From NCBI GenBank assembly GCA_905250025.1, contig CAJNOJ010000023.1, positions 496,001-560,000 on the forward strand: a stretch of DNA of 64,000 bases. The letters run 5' to 3'. Each line of letters opens with the position of its first letter. The first letter of the stretch is position 1. Positions 1-14,962 of the stretch are shown piece after piece. Source of the stretch: Adineta ricciae (lineage: Eukaryota; Rotifera; Eurotatoria; Adinetida; Adinetidae). Below the pieces are notes generated by a model. That model worked only from the letters and a program-made list of their open reading frames with translations. It was not told the origin of the DNA and did not search any database. The position numbers were made by a program, and so were the translations under genes.

Positions 1-786
1 TTCGTATTGAATATGCCTACAATAAAGATATCCACTACTCGAATATATGTATTTGATGATAAAAGAAATACTTGCCCAGATAGGATCAATATCACATTTA
101 CTCGTTTTTTCTCTTGTTGCTCATACTCTTCAAATGCATAATGTTGAATTTTTTTCTCATCGTTTGGTCTTATTCAACATTTTATTCTATTAGCATCTGT
201 CTAAACAAAATCGAAAACTGCAGTTTCATTTTTTTTTCTTTCTCTTTTCTTCAGTCAATAAGCACTCAATAACAGCAAACAAGAGTAATTCTTTTAGCAG
301 ACCATATCAATATTCATTGTTTAGTGCAACATAATACGTATACTCATTGTCTTCGATAGCTTGATGAAAAAAGACACTTATTTAGCAAATATTTAGTTTG
401 CTCAATGTTATTTAAACATCGAATCTTTTATGTATCAAAGAATAGACCTCGACGAAGAAAAGAATCAACGCATCATTAGTTAAATATGCCAATTACTATG
501 TCTGTTTTTGTTCACGATTTGGTTAATTAAACGACAATTATTCAACAAGAATACACCTTCGAGGTTGTAACAATATACTCCGTATTTTCGGACAATCTCC
601 GGCGAGTTATTCGACCGAAAACTTCGAATAAAAGAGAGTTAATTAGAGCTGCTATTTTGTAGCATGTTTGAATATCAAACAATCATTTGAATGAAGTCCG
701 ATTTAATATATACATATGAATCAAAGCAAAGATGCCAATCTGCATAACATTACAGATTCAGATATGTATGCACAAGTCTTTCAATG
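1..786. other. Gene-free AT-rich stretch
   Basis: I see no supported gene, RNA or repeat here. It lies downstream of the minus-strand protease, so the part next to 787 should include that gene's 3' untranslated region. Confidence 0.5.
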
Positions 787-1800
<1,014 letters not shown>

Positions 1801-2597
1801 GATGTTTTGTTGCTATTAGTGTTCTGTGAGTCGTGTGTATGTGTCAAGTCTTATTCTGAAAGCCTCTGAGACAACCTGTGAATTTATTCCAAACAAGTTT
1901 ATCTCAGAGCGAATGAATATCACATTGGCGCTTTCGAGTTGTAATTTGCTTCTGCCTGATTTCTCTTCTTATCACATCAACAGGAATTCGTATTTTCAAA
2001 AGTTTATTTACGTTAACAAGATATTCTATACAGACAACATATGAATTTCATTTACAAAATTCTGTTGATTGGAATGTATCATAAGTATGCATCGAAAATA
2101 GCTATACAATTGTGTACAGATCAGCTAATATTTGATTTAACATCCTAAATAAGACATATATTTCTACCGAAAAACACGAACATTTCATTTACCATAATTC
2201 GAGGTAGTTGCTCTACATTAGTACCAGTCTGTTCATTCTACATCACATCTGATGTCGATACAAATAGAGAATAGAAAAAAAATGCCATTTGAGTTCGAAC
2301 ACTTCGCTCTTTTCCTCTTCATCTTTCTCGTTTTTTTTTTCAAACTGACCTTTTTGCTTTCTCCTTATTCCGATACAATCGATCAATTTACATGAACGAT
2401 CATAAAAGACCGAAATCAACTATTCACCTGCATACAGGACGAAAAGGTCATAGATCCGATAACCTTTTGACAATGAAATGTACAACTAAAATCAAATTAA
2501 GCTTAGAACAACAGATTTTTCTTTCTATGTGTTCATATTTTCATCGATATTAAACAGTAATAAACAAAACAAAAGAAAAGAGACGAACAAACAGTTC
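1801..2597. other. Intergenic between protease promoter and IFT27 3' end
   Basis: About 800 bases with no convincing reading frame. The left end should contain the promoter of the minus-strand protease and the right end the 3' untranslated region of IFT27. Confidence 0.45.
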
Positions 2598-3507
2598 CTA
2601 GTAGCTGTCACGAGCCATTTTTTCTAATGCTCGAATGCGTGCGCGGTACCGACTAGTAAATTCGCTTGCAAGATATTTGAAAATTTCACTTATACCCTTG
2701 TTATCCTTCTGAAAACAAGAAGACAACAGTCTATGATTTATATCGTCAGCGAAACCTGAACTCACAGCAGAACATTCGAAGAATCCCATCTTTCGACTAT
2801 TAGCCAGTTGTTTGCCTTCTTGTGTAGTGACAACTCGAAAGTTTTCCTTGTCGATTTTATTACCAATCAAAACTCCTAGAATGATACATTCACATTCATC
2901 ACAGAACAGAATTTTCTGTTGCACAAATGTTTACCAAATATATTGTGATCACCACGAGCTTGACTTAATTGTTCAAGCCACATAGCACAATTTTTGAATG
3001 AATTACGATTTGTTACGTCGTACACAATGCAATACATATCCATCGTTATCCACTAAATTGAAGTAGATCTGTAGGATGATCCACCTTCTCTTTTCAAAAG
3101 ATAAACATACCGCATCTCTTAAAGATTCAAGATAAACAGAATTGCCAGAACTATCGAACAGGAAGAATTCCTATCACGAGAGATATCTTATGAGAAGAAA
3201 AACACTCAAAGAAAATTTAGCAACCTACCACCACATCATCACTATCTGGCACACGAATCTGTTTAAGCACAAGATCAGCTAAATTTGTCTAGAAAAATAT
3301 CAGACGAAATCTATTACTAATTAAGAATGAATTCTAATCTTACACAGTTGTACGTTTTGGGATATGATGCTGCATCATTACCAGCAACGTGACATATGGC
3401 TGTTTTCCCAACAGTCATATCACCTAAAATTCAGCTCGTAGAATTCTAAACTTCGAATCAATTGACAACAAACCTGCTACAACTAGTTTTCCATGTAGAA
3501 GTACCAT
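2598..3507 (-). CDS. IFT27: IFT27 (RABL4-type) intraflagellar transport GTPase
   Basis: Small Ras-like GTPase of the IFT-B complex; in other animals IFT27 pairs with IFT25 and supports BBSome-linked exit of cargo from cilia. Spliced reading starts MVLLHGKLVVAG and gives a P-loop GDMTVGKT, a G3 region FDSSGN (the family's non-canonical form rather than DTAGQ), G4 NKID and G5 ECSA. The stretch PDSDDVVEFFLFDSSGN matches the IFT27 signature around PD(T)GDSVELFIFDSAG as I know it. At least five short introns are needed. The protein ends in ARDSY, with no C-terminal prenylation cysteine, as expected for IFT27 but not for ordinary Rabs. The gene lies head-to-head with DCTN1, 324 bases away. RABL2 or IFT22 fit less well because of the PDS...FDSSGN region. 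Confidence 0.85.
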
Positions 3508-3831
3508 CGTTGAACTCAGTGAATCAGAGAATATGTTTTACGAGAATAGCAGCAGTCAACCATCATGTTACGACGATGGGTAGCAATGACCTTCATTGAC
3601 AATAATATCTCGAAACAATTTCATATTATCGATCATAGAAATAATTAGGAGAATTCCAATGATATTCAATTACTTTCGCCCTAGTGCCAATTTGGATTAA
3701 AAGAGACTACTAGTGACAATCGGATGGAATCTAATTGGTCTGGGAAATCTGCCAATGAGTCATTCTAAAACGTCTGTCACTGTCAATACTGTTTTTGACA
3801 TTGACAATTTCCATTCGATTCCAATCTAAAG
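3508..3831. promoter_or_regulatory. Shared divergent promoter region of IFT27 and DCTN1
   Basis: The ATG of IFT27 (minus) and the ATG of DCTN1 (plus) are 324 bases apart with no gene between, so both promoters and 5' untranslated regions must fit here. No TATA box or named motif is assigned. Confidence 0.5.
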
Positions 3832-6800
3832 ATGGCTTCCACGAGTTCATTTCGAATCGATCAAAGAGTTTTTATTCCTGGCAAAAGTTTAGGCACAATT
3901 GCATTCATTGGAAAAACAGAATTCGCCGATGGTACGGAATCGAATTTTTTGTCAAAATGTCTTACACGATTCTTCTAGGGGAATGGATTGGTGTTATACT
4001 TGATGAACCAAAGGGCAAAAATAATGGAAGCGTTCGAAAAAAAGGTATGTTCACCAATTTATTCCACAGAGAATTTCAATGGCTCATTTTAGATGGATCT
4101 CTGGTCAAGTATTTCACATGTCTTGACAATCACGGTCTCTACGTTCGACCTAGTCAAATAGAATTTATTATTGATGAATCGGATACACATCTACCTCAAT
4201 CAGCATCCAATCATTCAGTCAAGTCGCAGTCGAATGGGCCAGAAAACGGTCAAACAAAATCATCTAGCTTATCATCAAAGCAATCGAATCATCGCACATC
4301 TACGCGAGTTTCAGGTAACCATTAATCCAATCAAACGAAATATGATCTTTTTCCAAATAAATAAAATCGTATATGTATTTCTTATGATAACATAGGATGA
4401 AATAAAGAGGATATTCAACAGGTAAACGTACGTCAGCTCTATGACACTTTTGTTTTGCTCTTCTAACAATAATTAGAAGTGTAGATACATTGATTAATAA
4501 TTGACAACACATCTAATAGAAAAAGTTCGTATAATCACTTTCGATTGATTCTCTTTTCTAAATTGATTTACGGTGATGGTTAATGGAGTTTCTCATTTCG
4601 ATTCTCATTATTCTTTGTCTTCTTCAAGGTTCTTCCCGAACATCTCAGTCAATCGATGATAAACTATCAACTTCTAAAGATGACACAACGCAACCCTTAA
4701 TATCGGAACCACAATCAAAACCAATAACTATTGTGGTAAATGTATTTCATTCAAAACATCGTAAATAATCATTGTGCACTTTAGTCATCATCGGAATCTC
4801 CGACATTTGATGCTGAACAGTTGATATACAATCTTCAGAACAAAATCATTGACCAAAAAGAACAAATACAAACGTTGATTGACAAGCGTCGCGATGATTT
4901 CGAGAAAATTAAAGAATTCGAGAGAATTAAACTGCAATTAGAACAAGTAATATGCTCTCTTTGTATAATTTCCTCATTCTTTTCTCAACTAAAAATTTTC
5001 GCATTCAGCTACAAGCCAATAAACACGAAGCTCAACAACGTATCAATGAATTGAACGAGAAATTTCAACAGCAAAAGACCGAACTGAATGATGTTCGAGA
5101 AAAGTTTGCTGCTTACCGTGAAGAAATGGCTGACACTGAAATTCGCATTGAATCTCTAACACTCGATCTCGAAATTGCCGAAGAAAAAGTAATCTCCTTC
5201 GAATTTTACCTTCTGCATTCTTATAACTCTGTTGGATCATAGTTGGAAATGTTAACATCGGAAAATACTGCGTTGAAGTTCAAACTTGAAGAAGTTGAAT
5301 TAGAATACGATGTGATGAAAGGCGAGATGCAATTGAATGGATCGAATCATGTAGCAAATGGTCTACAGAAGAAAGCGGACGATGAACGAACGATTAAAAT
5401 GGAACAAGCGTTAATCAAGTGAATGACGTAGACGATGACTGAGAGAGATTTCATTTTTATCGTTTAGACTAAGAGATTTATTATTAACTGAGAAAGCAGA
5501 AAATGAATCATTGAAAAACGAATGTAAATTAATGGAACAAAGAGCTGAGAAATTAATTGAAGAGCATGAAAATGCAAAAACTGATATTGCAACAATGCAA
5601 GCTACGATAACTGATTTGAAGGAACAGGTAAAACACTGCTTTTATCTTGTTATGAATCTATACATTTCATGTTCACAGGTTGATATCTATGTGGGTGCTC
5701 AACAGATGGCTGATATGTTAACAACCAAGAATCTTTCGCTTGAAGAACAAGTTCGAGAATTACAAGAAGAAGTGGATAATCTCGTAAGTTTGCTTTTTCT
5801 TCTGTAATTGTGTTCGTTGATATATCTCATCGTCGTAGGAATCAATCTGTGACATGGATAAAGGTAAGTTCCGTGCGGGCAAACATATCGATTTGCTCAC
5901 AAGTTTAAGATTATCTAGAAATTGAAGAGAGTGCCAAAGAAGTCGAACAGGAACTCCGTCAATCAATTGATTTATTACAGAACCAACTTCATGAAGTACG
6001 AAGATTGGCTTTCCGATCATGAGAGTCTACTAAGAGTGTTGATTTATTTCTAGAAAGAGCGACAAGTCGAACAACTTCACTATACAATTTCTGATCATGA
6101 AAGAACAATATTAAAATTTCGTGAAAGTCTAAAAAACATGCAAGTAAGATCATAGTTTCGGTTGTATCAAAATGTTTCTTCTCATCGTTTTCCTAGACGC
6201 AAAATGAACAAACAAAAAGACAATTGGAAAAATACGATGAACAATTGAAATTAGTCGGCTCTCTTCAATCGAGTGAATTCAAAGCGAAAGTGATTGAAAC
6301 GAAAACTTATGGCGAGTTCATTGAAAATGAATTACGAAAAGTTCAAGTAGTGAATTTAACTCAACATATTCAATATCTGACATTGTTTCTTCCAATACAA
6401 ATGACAAAACGTGGCGGTGATCATGATTGCGTTCTGGTTCATTTACTTATCCAACGATTAGTTGCAAAATGCGAAGTATTAATGAACGAGACGCTGAAAA
6501 AGGTTCAACGAATTGATCAAGTAACTGCGGATGATGTGTTAAGATCGCATCGAGCAGAACAATGGAGTTTCGCGTGTAAAATTTTACAATCATTAGCCAT
6601 TTTTGCAATGATCTTAAGGAAATACAACAAGTAAAATGATCGTCATAAGTTTCTCTAATTAGTTATATTTTAATTATCTAGCGTGTTGGAAGTATGCAAT
6701 TCAAATATGCTTCGTCAACTAGCAAATTCTTATCATGATCTACTATCGCATGAAAAATCAATAGATTTTCTACTTGAATTGCTAAAAAAGGATCAACTAT

Positions 6801-9316
6801 ACGATTCGATAACATTGAATACTTTAGAAAAGACAACAGCGTTTTATGAAGTATGACGATGGACGTTGATTTGAATTGTATGCGAATTGACTTCTAAATT
6901 TTTTTTTCAGCATATCTATAAAAGTCATTTGAATGAAGAGAAATTGTCCATGGTGAACTATTTACAAGACGTAATGCGTGTCATTTCATTCAGTAGCGAT
7001 GCACTGCAAGCAGATATTCAACGGATACAAATTTTGCAAAAGGTACGATCAAGAATTTCTATATTAGAATGTGAGAGAAAAAAAACCATACATTGTCTGT
7101 GGATATATAGGAATTCGAAGAAGTAAGATTACTTAGAGCTAAACGAGTTCGTCCTCTGACTGAAGTGGTTTGCATGAATGTTGTATTTGCTATGTGATAT
7201 TTAACACATTTTAATCGAAGAAGAATGCAACAGTCGTTCGTAAGATCGTGTTTGAAAATGTACATATCATGGCGATATGCAGACTTTCTTTTATTGCCTG
7301 AATACGAAAGACCACATCATTGCTAGTGATCCATTTATTGTTATTTTCTGCTTATTCACTGCTTAATAAAGAAATACTAGTCAATATCTTCCCCCGTAAA
7401 TGAATTTACTTTTTCTTTAGAACAACAATGAACAAGGCCCATTTACGATGCTGATTATGCGTCTTATGGAAAGCAATGAACACTTACGAGCTCAAGCTGG
7501 CAAAGTAATGACTTCGTTTGTAAAGGATCACTCTCCTAAAGCTTTCTGATCGAAAAATAGATCAACCGTCTTGTATCCAACGAAGATGATTCGAATCGTT
7601 CATTAGTTCTTGATACAGACACAATATTTTCGATTGAATCGACTATTCGACATCTCGTGCGTTTGACAAAAACATTCTATGAAATATGTTCTGGTTTGAC
7701 AAATCAAATTCTCATACTTTCTGGTACGTATGTTCATTGTAACCAAACGATGATGATGATTACTGTACATATCAGATCCAAATGAGCGAATAAGCACGCA
7801 AGACATTGAAAGTATTGCCTATCAAGCATGTGATAAGATTTTCAAACAAGAAAATGACGGTCCATACGATAGTTTATGGTAAACAACAAATGTGAATTAA
7901 CTCGTCGGAAGAAAATTATTTTTAGGAATTCAATGTATGAAAGTGTTTCCACTATCATGAAACTTAGCAGTTCATTGGAAGATGGTTTGTTCGATTCAAA
8001 AATGATCGATACTAATGAAAAGGTCTGTCGAAATATCGATAAGATATACTGTATAATCGGATCGATCTATAGCCTAAACAAGCAATCTATATCTTGGCGG
8101 AACAATTCAAATTGCTCATGAATGAACTGGAAACCATTCGCCACCGTTTCGAGTTGAAAGAAGAAGAATTAGTCGATGTTAAAAAATTGCTCAAATTAAA
8201 ACAAGATGAGACAAGCGAATATTGTATACGTTTAGCATTGAATGACAAAAAACTGGATACTCTTTCCAAACAATTCGATGACGATAGATCGAAATATTTA
8301 CAAATGCTCGAAACAACTCGAATGAATGCACAAAAAGAAATCGAGTAAGTAAGATTTAATGTGATGACAGATGATTTACCTATCGATGTGTGTAGACAAT
8401 GTGAAGATGCCATGGCAGTACTACAAAATGATAACGAAAAACTCGAACAGGAAATAAATGAACTAAAGGACTGTCTTAAACAGCAATCTGAACTGACGAA
8501 AAGGAGCAGTATTGTGCCAAAAATCGATGGTCAACATATCTCATCTAGACAAGTGTTAGTACCACATCTCAGCCAAGATTTGATTAGATTTGAAACGATG
8601 GAACAAGAGGTATTGTCACACGTGATTGATTTTCTTCGAATAAATCTGATGTTCATACATTATGTTTAGATTACAACACTTCGAAATACTGTTCGATTAT
8701 TAAAAGATGAACTATGGCAATTGAAAATGAGCCATACATCAAATGAATTAACAAAACTTGCCACACCAATGCGAGATACCAAATCAACTGAAATCAATGA
8801 TATTTATAGAAGTTCAACGTTACTTTTAAATGTAAAATTTTGTTCTGTAAATACTTACTGATAGTGTTGTTGTTGTTTTGTCTAGGATCTTTTTAGTACT
8901 ATTGCTAATTATAAAATCACTGGAGAAAATGTTGCTGTTAAGCAAGAATTAATACGTTCAAAAATGAAATTAGTTGATCAAACAGCAGTCAGTGTAAGTC
9001 GAATCTTTTCCCAATTGTATTGATATTTAGTGAAGTTGTTTAGCTCAATCATCGTCTACACCAATGCCAAAGTCAAATTCTTCCCGGTTCGACTATTGAA
9101 ACCGACATGAAAACATTCTTAAATCCACAATTTTCCAAAGTTCGTTCCAATAAATTATGATACTTTCTTTTTCATCCGTCCATGTTCTAGTTTCTTGCTG
9201 AAGATCGCCAACTCGCCGCAGAAATTCATCTACCTGGTGAACATGCTGGTGGTGATGTCGATTTGACTCAAGAACAGTATTGCCGTATCATGCAGTCAGC
9301 TATTGGGTGTATCTAG
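3832..9316 (+). CDS. DCTN1: Dynactin subunit 1 (p150-Glued)
   Basis: Largest dynactin subunit, which links cytoplasmic dynein to cargo and to microtubule plus ends. It starts MASTSSFRIDQRVFIPGKSL and carries an N-terminal CAP-Gly domain (GEWIGVILDEPKGKNNGSV, then YFTCLDNHGLYVRPSQIEFI). A Ser-rich linker (about 4200-4320) and long coiled coils (about 4800-6150) follow. The central dynactin domain contains GGDHDCVLVHLLIQRL (about 6410-6450), which nearly matches the animal p150 signature. More coiled coil (about 8090-8600) precedes an end at EQYCRIMQSAIGCI. The first intron is 47 bases (3932-3978) and many similar ones follow. Exon ends in the coiled-coil part were not all resolved, so only the outer limits are given. 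An AATAAA lies about 100 bases past the stop. Confidence 0.9.
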
Positions 9317-9412
9317 TACAATTATCCATGTACAATCGTTTTGCATAATATGTTTTATAATCAAAACATTTTATTTATCGAGTGCATTTTAAAAAGAACA
9401 ATTCTATAATAT

Positions 9413-9418
9413 AATAAA
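9413..9418 (+). terminator. Poly(A) signal of DCTN1
   Basis: AATAAA 97 bases after the DCTN1 stop, within a run of AATAAATAAATGAATAA. Confidence 0.5.
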
Positions 9419-9795
9419 TAAATGAATAATTTTAATACGTACTGACACTTTTTTTAGTGGCTATCATCAAAATGAATCAAGATTAAGAACGGAAGAGATG
9501 GTATGAAATCCATATTCATCCATCACCATGCCAATAAGATCTTTAAGGAAACGCACTATTTGAAAAGTACCCTTTTTCGAAGTCGATTTGACTAAAAGAG
9601 TTAACAATTTTTAAACATGTTTATACGAAGTTAAACTTTCCAGATAACAAATTATGTTGCAACATGATAAATAATTGAATTAATTGTTACGATACTATTC
9701 TAGAATATATAACCAGAGAAGACACGAAACTTTATCAATTAACGTAACGATATAAAAAATAACATCAAGATGTTGTCATCATACTACAATGTCAA

Positions 9796-10250
9796 GTAAC
9801 AAAAGCGCGAAGTGTTCGAATTGACGACGGATTAGTATTGATGATGCTGACCTCGTTCTGTGATCATCGGAAACATAAATAGGCATGACTTGGTTCGTAG
9901 CTTTGAACACTATCCAAGATGTTAATCATATCCAGCTTTTCTATTTCTATCGCAGAATGTTGCGGGAAAACCACGAATAATTTGAATCGTTTCCCGAACG
10001 TCTTAATCTGTATTTGCTAAATACACTGGAACCGTTTGATTGAAATTATCATGCATATCCAGATCAATCAATAGAGGCTTAACTACTATCGGTTTTCGAA
10101 GCATATTGATAAAACGACACCGTTAGCAGTCGGCAGCAGATTCTACATTGTATTCATGATCAGGATAGATATCAGCGAGAGGATGCGTGGCGCGGAAGAG
10201 GATTTCGAGTAAACAAGAGTGAACCGTCTTCGATAAAAATACAATTATCA
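9796..10250 (-). pseudogene. Decayed protein-coding fragment of unknown family
   Basis: Read on the minus strand, this intergenic block gives a long, compositionally normal protein broken by stops. Segments in order include ILFRATHPLADIYPDHEYNV, ESAADC, stop, RCRFINMLRKPIVVKPLLID, LDMHDNFNQTVPVYLANTD, stop, DVRETIQIIRGFPATF. After GYD the coding sense moves to another frame (NILDSVQSYEPSHAYLCFR, stop, SQNEVSIINTNPSSIRTLRA). That is three in-frame stops and one frameshift in about 150 codons, with sensible protein between them. No ORF above 60 codons exists here, so it is easily overlooked. I do not recognise the family. The parent could be a retained paralogue elsewhere or an acquired gene. 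Confidence 0.55.
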
Positions 10251-10780
10251 CATTACATTTGTCAAAACACTATTTTGTTAGTTTTATTTCTCTTTTGAAG
10301 TGAGTGACATTAATGTTCACACTTCATTTTAACTTCTTATGTGATTCGTTGCTGTCAAAACAAACAATTACTTCTTTCATGTTTAAATGGATGTATGAGC
10401 ATTCGTCAAATAGATATTAAATAATTTTGTCTTCATTATTATGATTGATCGTGGTGAAAAGCATTCGTTCTTTTCTGTTTTAAGCCGAAGTCTATCAAGC
10501 TCGTTTGTCAACTGTTGTTCTTCGATCAAATATAAGCTTCGAAAGAGAGCAGACTGATCGATTTTGCAATCTAGGTTGAGCCGACCGTGTGGAAAAGATA
10601 TCTGATCTGATTTAATCTAATCGTTCAGCATTCTCGGATGAGAATAGATTGAACCATTCAGAAACTGCTGATGTCACTATCATCGTAACCAATCACGTCG
10701 CAGCAAATATTCATTCATTCTTTGTTTGTTGTGCTGCTTTATAAGAGTTCATTCGAGCAAAATTCAATAAATTATTAACA
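10251..10780. other. Intergenic, upstream of AP2A
   Basis: No gene seen. The last few hundred bases should contain the AP2A promoter and 5' untranslated region; no specific element is identified. Confidence 0.4.
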
Positions 10781-13700
10781 ATGCGCGGAGATGCTATGCG
10801 TGGTTTGGCCGTGTTTATTTCGGATATTCGAAATTGTAAATAAAAACTTCCGCTTGTGTTTCGTTTAACTGTACCATTGAACATATCTTCTTTTTTTAAT
10901 TAGGTAAAAGTCGTGAGGCGGAACTACGACGAATCAATAAAGAATTAACCAATATTCGACAAAGATTTCGAGGTAGAGAAGAGTTTCATCAAATATATTC
11001 GAACTTTTTTCATTATTTTCGTTCATAGCCGATAAAACTCTTGACGGATATCAGAAGAAGAAATATGTATGCAAATTACTGTTTATATTTCTGCTTGGTC
11101 ACGACATCGATTTCGGATATATGGAAGCGGTTAATTTATTAAGTTCAAATAAATATACTGAAAAACAAATTGTACGTCAATGAAAATGAAGATGACTGGT
11201 TGTACTGTTTCTCTTTAGGGCTACTTATTTATTTCGGTGATTATGAATTCGAGCACAGAAATGAAACAATTGATCATTCAAAATATTCGAAATGATTTAC
11301 AAAGTCGTAATCCGATATTTATCAATCTAGCTTTACAATGCGTTGCAAATATCGGAGATCGAGAGATGGCAATTGCATTTACAAATGACATTCCACGATT
11401 ACTTATTTCAGGGTGAGAGACCTTAAAGAAAGCTTATATTGAAGATTCTCTCTTCCATTTAATTATTTTGTAGAGATACACTGGATGCAGTCAAACAATC
11501 AGCTGCACTTTGTCTCTTAAGATTACATCGCACAAGTTCAGATTCATTGCAATTGAATACTGAATGGACAGCGAGAATTATACATTTATTGAATGATCAA
11601 CATTTAGTTAGTGAATTGTCTCAATTTTACCGATATCGATTTTTTGTTTTCTTCGTAGGGCGTTGCTACAGCAGCGGTTAGCTTGATCGACGCATTGGTA
11701 AAACGAAATCCAGATGAATACAGAGGATGCGTTAATTTAGCCGTGTCGCGTTTAAGCAGAGTAAGTTCTCTATTCCCGTCTGTAATAAGTATGCATGTGA
11801 GTCAGAGAAAAATATATTGTGAGCCATAATGAACGTTTTATCATAAATCCGACATGGAATATCTGCAGGGAATTTTCTTATCCGTTTCATTACTTCCGGT
11901 TACGTGGAACGAGTATATGGTATATAAAAGTCCTATGTTCTACTATGTTTAGATTGTTACTTCGTCATACACTGATTTTCAAGATTATACGTATTATTTT
12001 GTACCAGCACCATGGCTCTGTGTCAAGTTGTTGCGTTTATTGCAAAATTATCCTCCGCCTGGTAACTGATAGTTTGTAGGTCTTGATGAATCGTACGTGT
12101 TTTTCTTCGATCTTTAGAAGATCCATCGGTTCGAAGTCGGTTAAACGAATGTCTTGACACGATACTCAATAAAGCTCAAGAACCATTGAAATCAAAGAAA
12201 GTTCAACATTCTAATGCACGCAATGCTGTCTTATTCGAAGCAATTAATCTCATTATTCATATGGATTGTGAGTCGAGCTTATTAGTACGTGCTTGCAATC
12301 AACTTGGTCAATTCTTACAAAATCGCGAAACTAATCTTCGATATCTTGCTTTGGAAAGTATGTGTCTGTTGGCAGCATCTGAATTTTCACACGAAGCAGT
12401 TAAAAAACATCAAGAAACAGTGATCAATGCTTTGAAAGTGAGTGAAATAGAAAAGTAATGCGATTTATTCGATGAATATTATGATCTATATTTAGAGTGA
12501 ACGTGACGTCAGTGTACGACAACGTGCTGTTGATCTTCTGTATGCTATGTGTGATCGTTCGAATGCCCAAGATCTTGTTCAAGAAATGTTGGCCTATCTC
12601 GAAACGGCAGATTATACAATTCGAGAGGAAATGGTTGAGTTCAAGAAGATGCACCTCTTTTCTGACTAAATATTGTCATTCTTCGTCTTTCAGGTACTTA
12701 AAATTGCAATTTTAAGTGAGAAGTATGCAGTTGACTACAGCTGGTATCTCGACGTTATGCTGAAATTGATTCGTATCGCTGGTGATTTCGTTTCCGAAGA
12801 AGTACGGATAATTAAACAGACATAGAAAGACACTATTCGTTGTCTTCTCGATTCTTCATTAGGTATGGTATCGAGTAATACAAGTCGTAGTCAATCGAAC
12901 AGATGTCCAAAGTTATGCAGCTAAAATCGCATTTGAAGCATTACAAGCACCCGCTTGCCACGAAAATATGGTGAAAGTGGGTGGATATATTCTCGGTGAA
13001 TATGGAAACTTGATCGCTTTAGATCCACGATCGACGTAAGAAAAAGAAAAATGCTTATTCGAATTAATATCATGTACATTGCTTGTAGACCGATGATTCA
13101 ATTTAATTTGCTTCATTCAAAGTATCATCTATGCTCTCCAGCAACACGTTGTTTGATTTTATCAACATACATGAAATTTATGAATCTATTTCCGGAAATC
13201 AAACACCATATTCAAGAGGTAGAACTATACTTCATACGAATGCGATAGCACACATTCATTTTTATCTACATAGATTCTTCGACATGATTCGAACTATCGC
13301 AGTTCTGATGTGGAAATTCAACAACGTGCCACTGAATATCTTCGATTGAGCGAAATATGCAATCCAACTGTATTGGCTACAATTCTTGAAATCATGCCAC
13401 CATATCCAGAAAAACAATCACCATTGCTAGTACGATTGAAGCAAAAGAAACCACTAATGGAGGCAAATGGTGCCACCGAATCACAACCAGCAGCTTCCGG
13501 AAATACTGATGACGGACCGAAACTTACCGAAACAGCAGTAAGATTGTCTCGACCCAAACTATATTTCAAAAGTTCTTGTTATCGTTTAGATACATTTAAA
13601 TCAACAAGCACAACATCAGAATGGTCTTCTTGTATCATTGGATACACCAGAATCGAATGGTCATCACGAAGAATCTACTTCTCATCATTCATCATCAGCA

Positions 13701-14671
13701 AAGAAATTCTTATTCAAAAACAGTGATATCATATTTGAGAATGAATTAATTCAAGTCGGAATCAAAGGCGAATCAACCAAAAGCACATTGAGAATTGAAT
13801 TATATTATGGCAATAAGACGAATTCCCATCTAACCCATTTCTCGGCAGATATTTTCACACCAGGAGACTTACAAACAGGTAAGACGTCAAACTTTCTTCT
13901 TCATTCACTTGAAAGCATTCTTATTGTAGCACTTCGAATGAATTTCGATCCGATCAAATCTACCATTGATCCAAAAGCACAGATCAAACAAACAGGAACG
14001 ATCGATTGCATCAAGGACTTTGCTGAGTTACCAACAATGAACATATCATTTCTGTATGTAAATCATCCATGAGAGACCAAACTCTTTATTTATATCTTTC
14101 AGTCATAACAACATGCTGCAGAAAATTGATTATGCATTCCCATTATATTTGAATAAATTTATCGAGAAAGCCGAGATGGACTCGAACAATTTCTTTCTTC
14201 GATGGAGAAATCTTGACAAGTATCTAAAACTTTGTTATTGTATCATTTTCCCCTATCGTCATCGCTGAATTTCTAGACCGAATCAAGAATGCCAGAAAAT
14301 TTTTCCAGCCAAATTTCCAATGGTATACAACGACTGCAATCAAAAGGTAGATTTTCGTTTGAAATTGAAACTAAAAAAACATCACATGTGTTTACGATTT
14401 CAGCTGGAAGATTTCGGCTGGAGCAGTTTAGTTGGTATAGATGTAAATGCGGAGAACTTTTGTGGAGCTGGTATTATTAATACTTCAACACAACCAATTG
14501 GCTGTCTCTATCGACTCGAACCGAACAAACAAGCGAAAGTAAACATTTCCGTTTCGTTTCATATCATTCTAGTTCATTTTGTTGATAATTTAGATGTACC
14601 GTTTAACCATTCGGTCAAGCAAAGAAGGTGTTGCTAATCGATTAATGGAATTACTCGAAGATCAATTTTAA
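10781..14671 (+). CDS. AP2A: AP-2 complex subunit alpha (alpha-adaptin)
   Basis: Large subunit of the plasma-membrane clathrin adaptor AP-2, which binds PI(4,5)P2, cargo motifs and accessory proteins in endocytosis. It starts [19 protein letters not shown] and continues in the near-invariant trunk ([40 protein letters not shown], then [11 protein letters not shown]). Later come [36 protein letters not shown] and [15 protein letters not shown]. After a Ser/Thr-rich hinge (about 13480-13700) the ear domain follows: [20 protein letters not shown], then the platform [20 protein letters not shown] and C-terminal [18 protein letters not shown]. Many introns of roughly 45-70 bases interrupt it. The order and length match animal alpha-adaptin throughout, and AP-1 gamma is excluded by the ear sequence. 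The AATAAA at 14963 is a likely 3' end. Confidence 0.95.
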
Positions 14672-14962
14672 TAAACATTCAAGTCTCATGCAATATACAT
14701 CTTCCCTTTTTTTATTCTTGTCGTTTATCTCATGCAATTTATATCTGAAAAAAAAACTCTAATCAAATTCTAGATGTTGTATTTTAATATTAGAAGAGAA
14801 GAATTCGTTTGATGTATGTCTGTTTGTACGCATTTTCTCTCTTGTCGGTGTATAGTTTCCATTCCTCTTGTCACCACCTACTGTGATTTTTTTATCAACG
14901 TATTAGAGACCTTTTTATTCTCATATTCACTTATTTATTCTAAACGTATATATTGTTAAAAA

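Noticed and set aside
1826-2044. Plus-strand 72-codon frame next to the protease
   Set aside because: Opens from a non-ATG codon in the protease promoter and has no supporting features.
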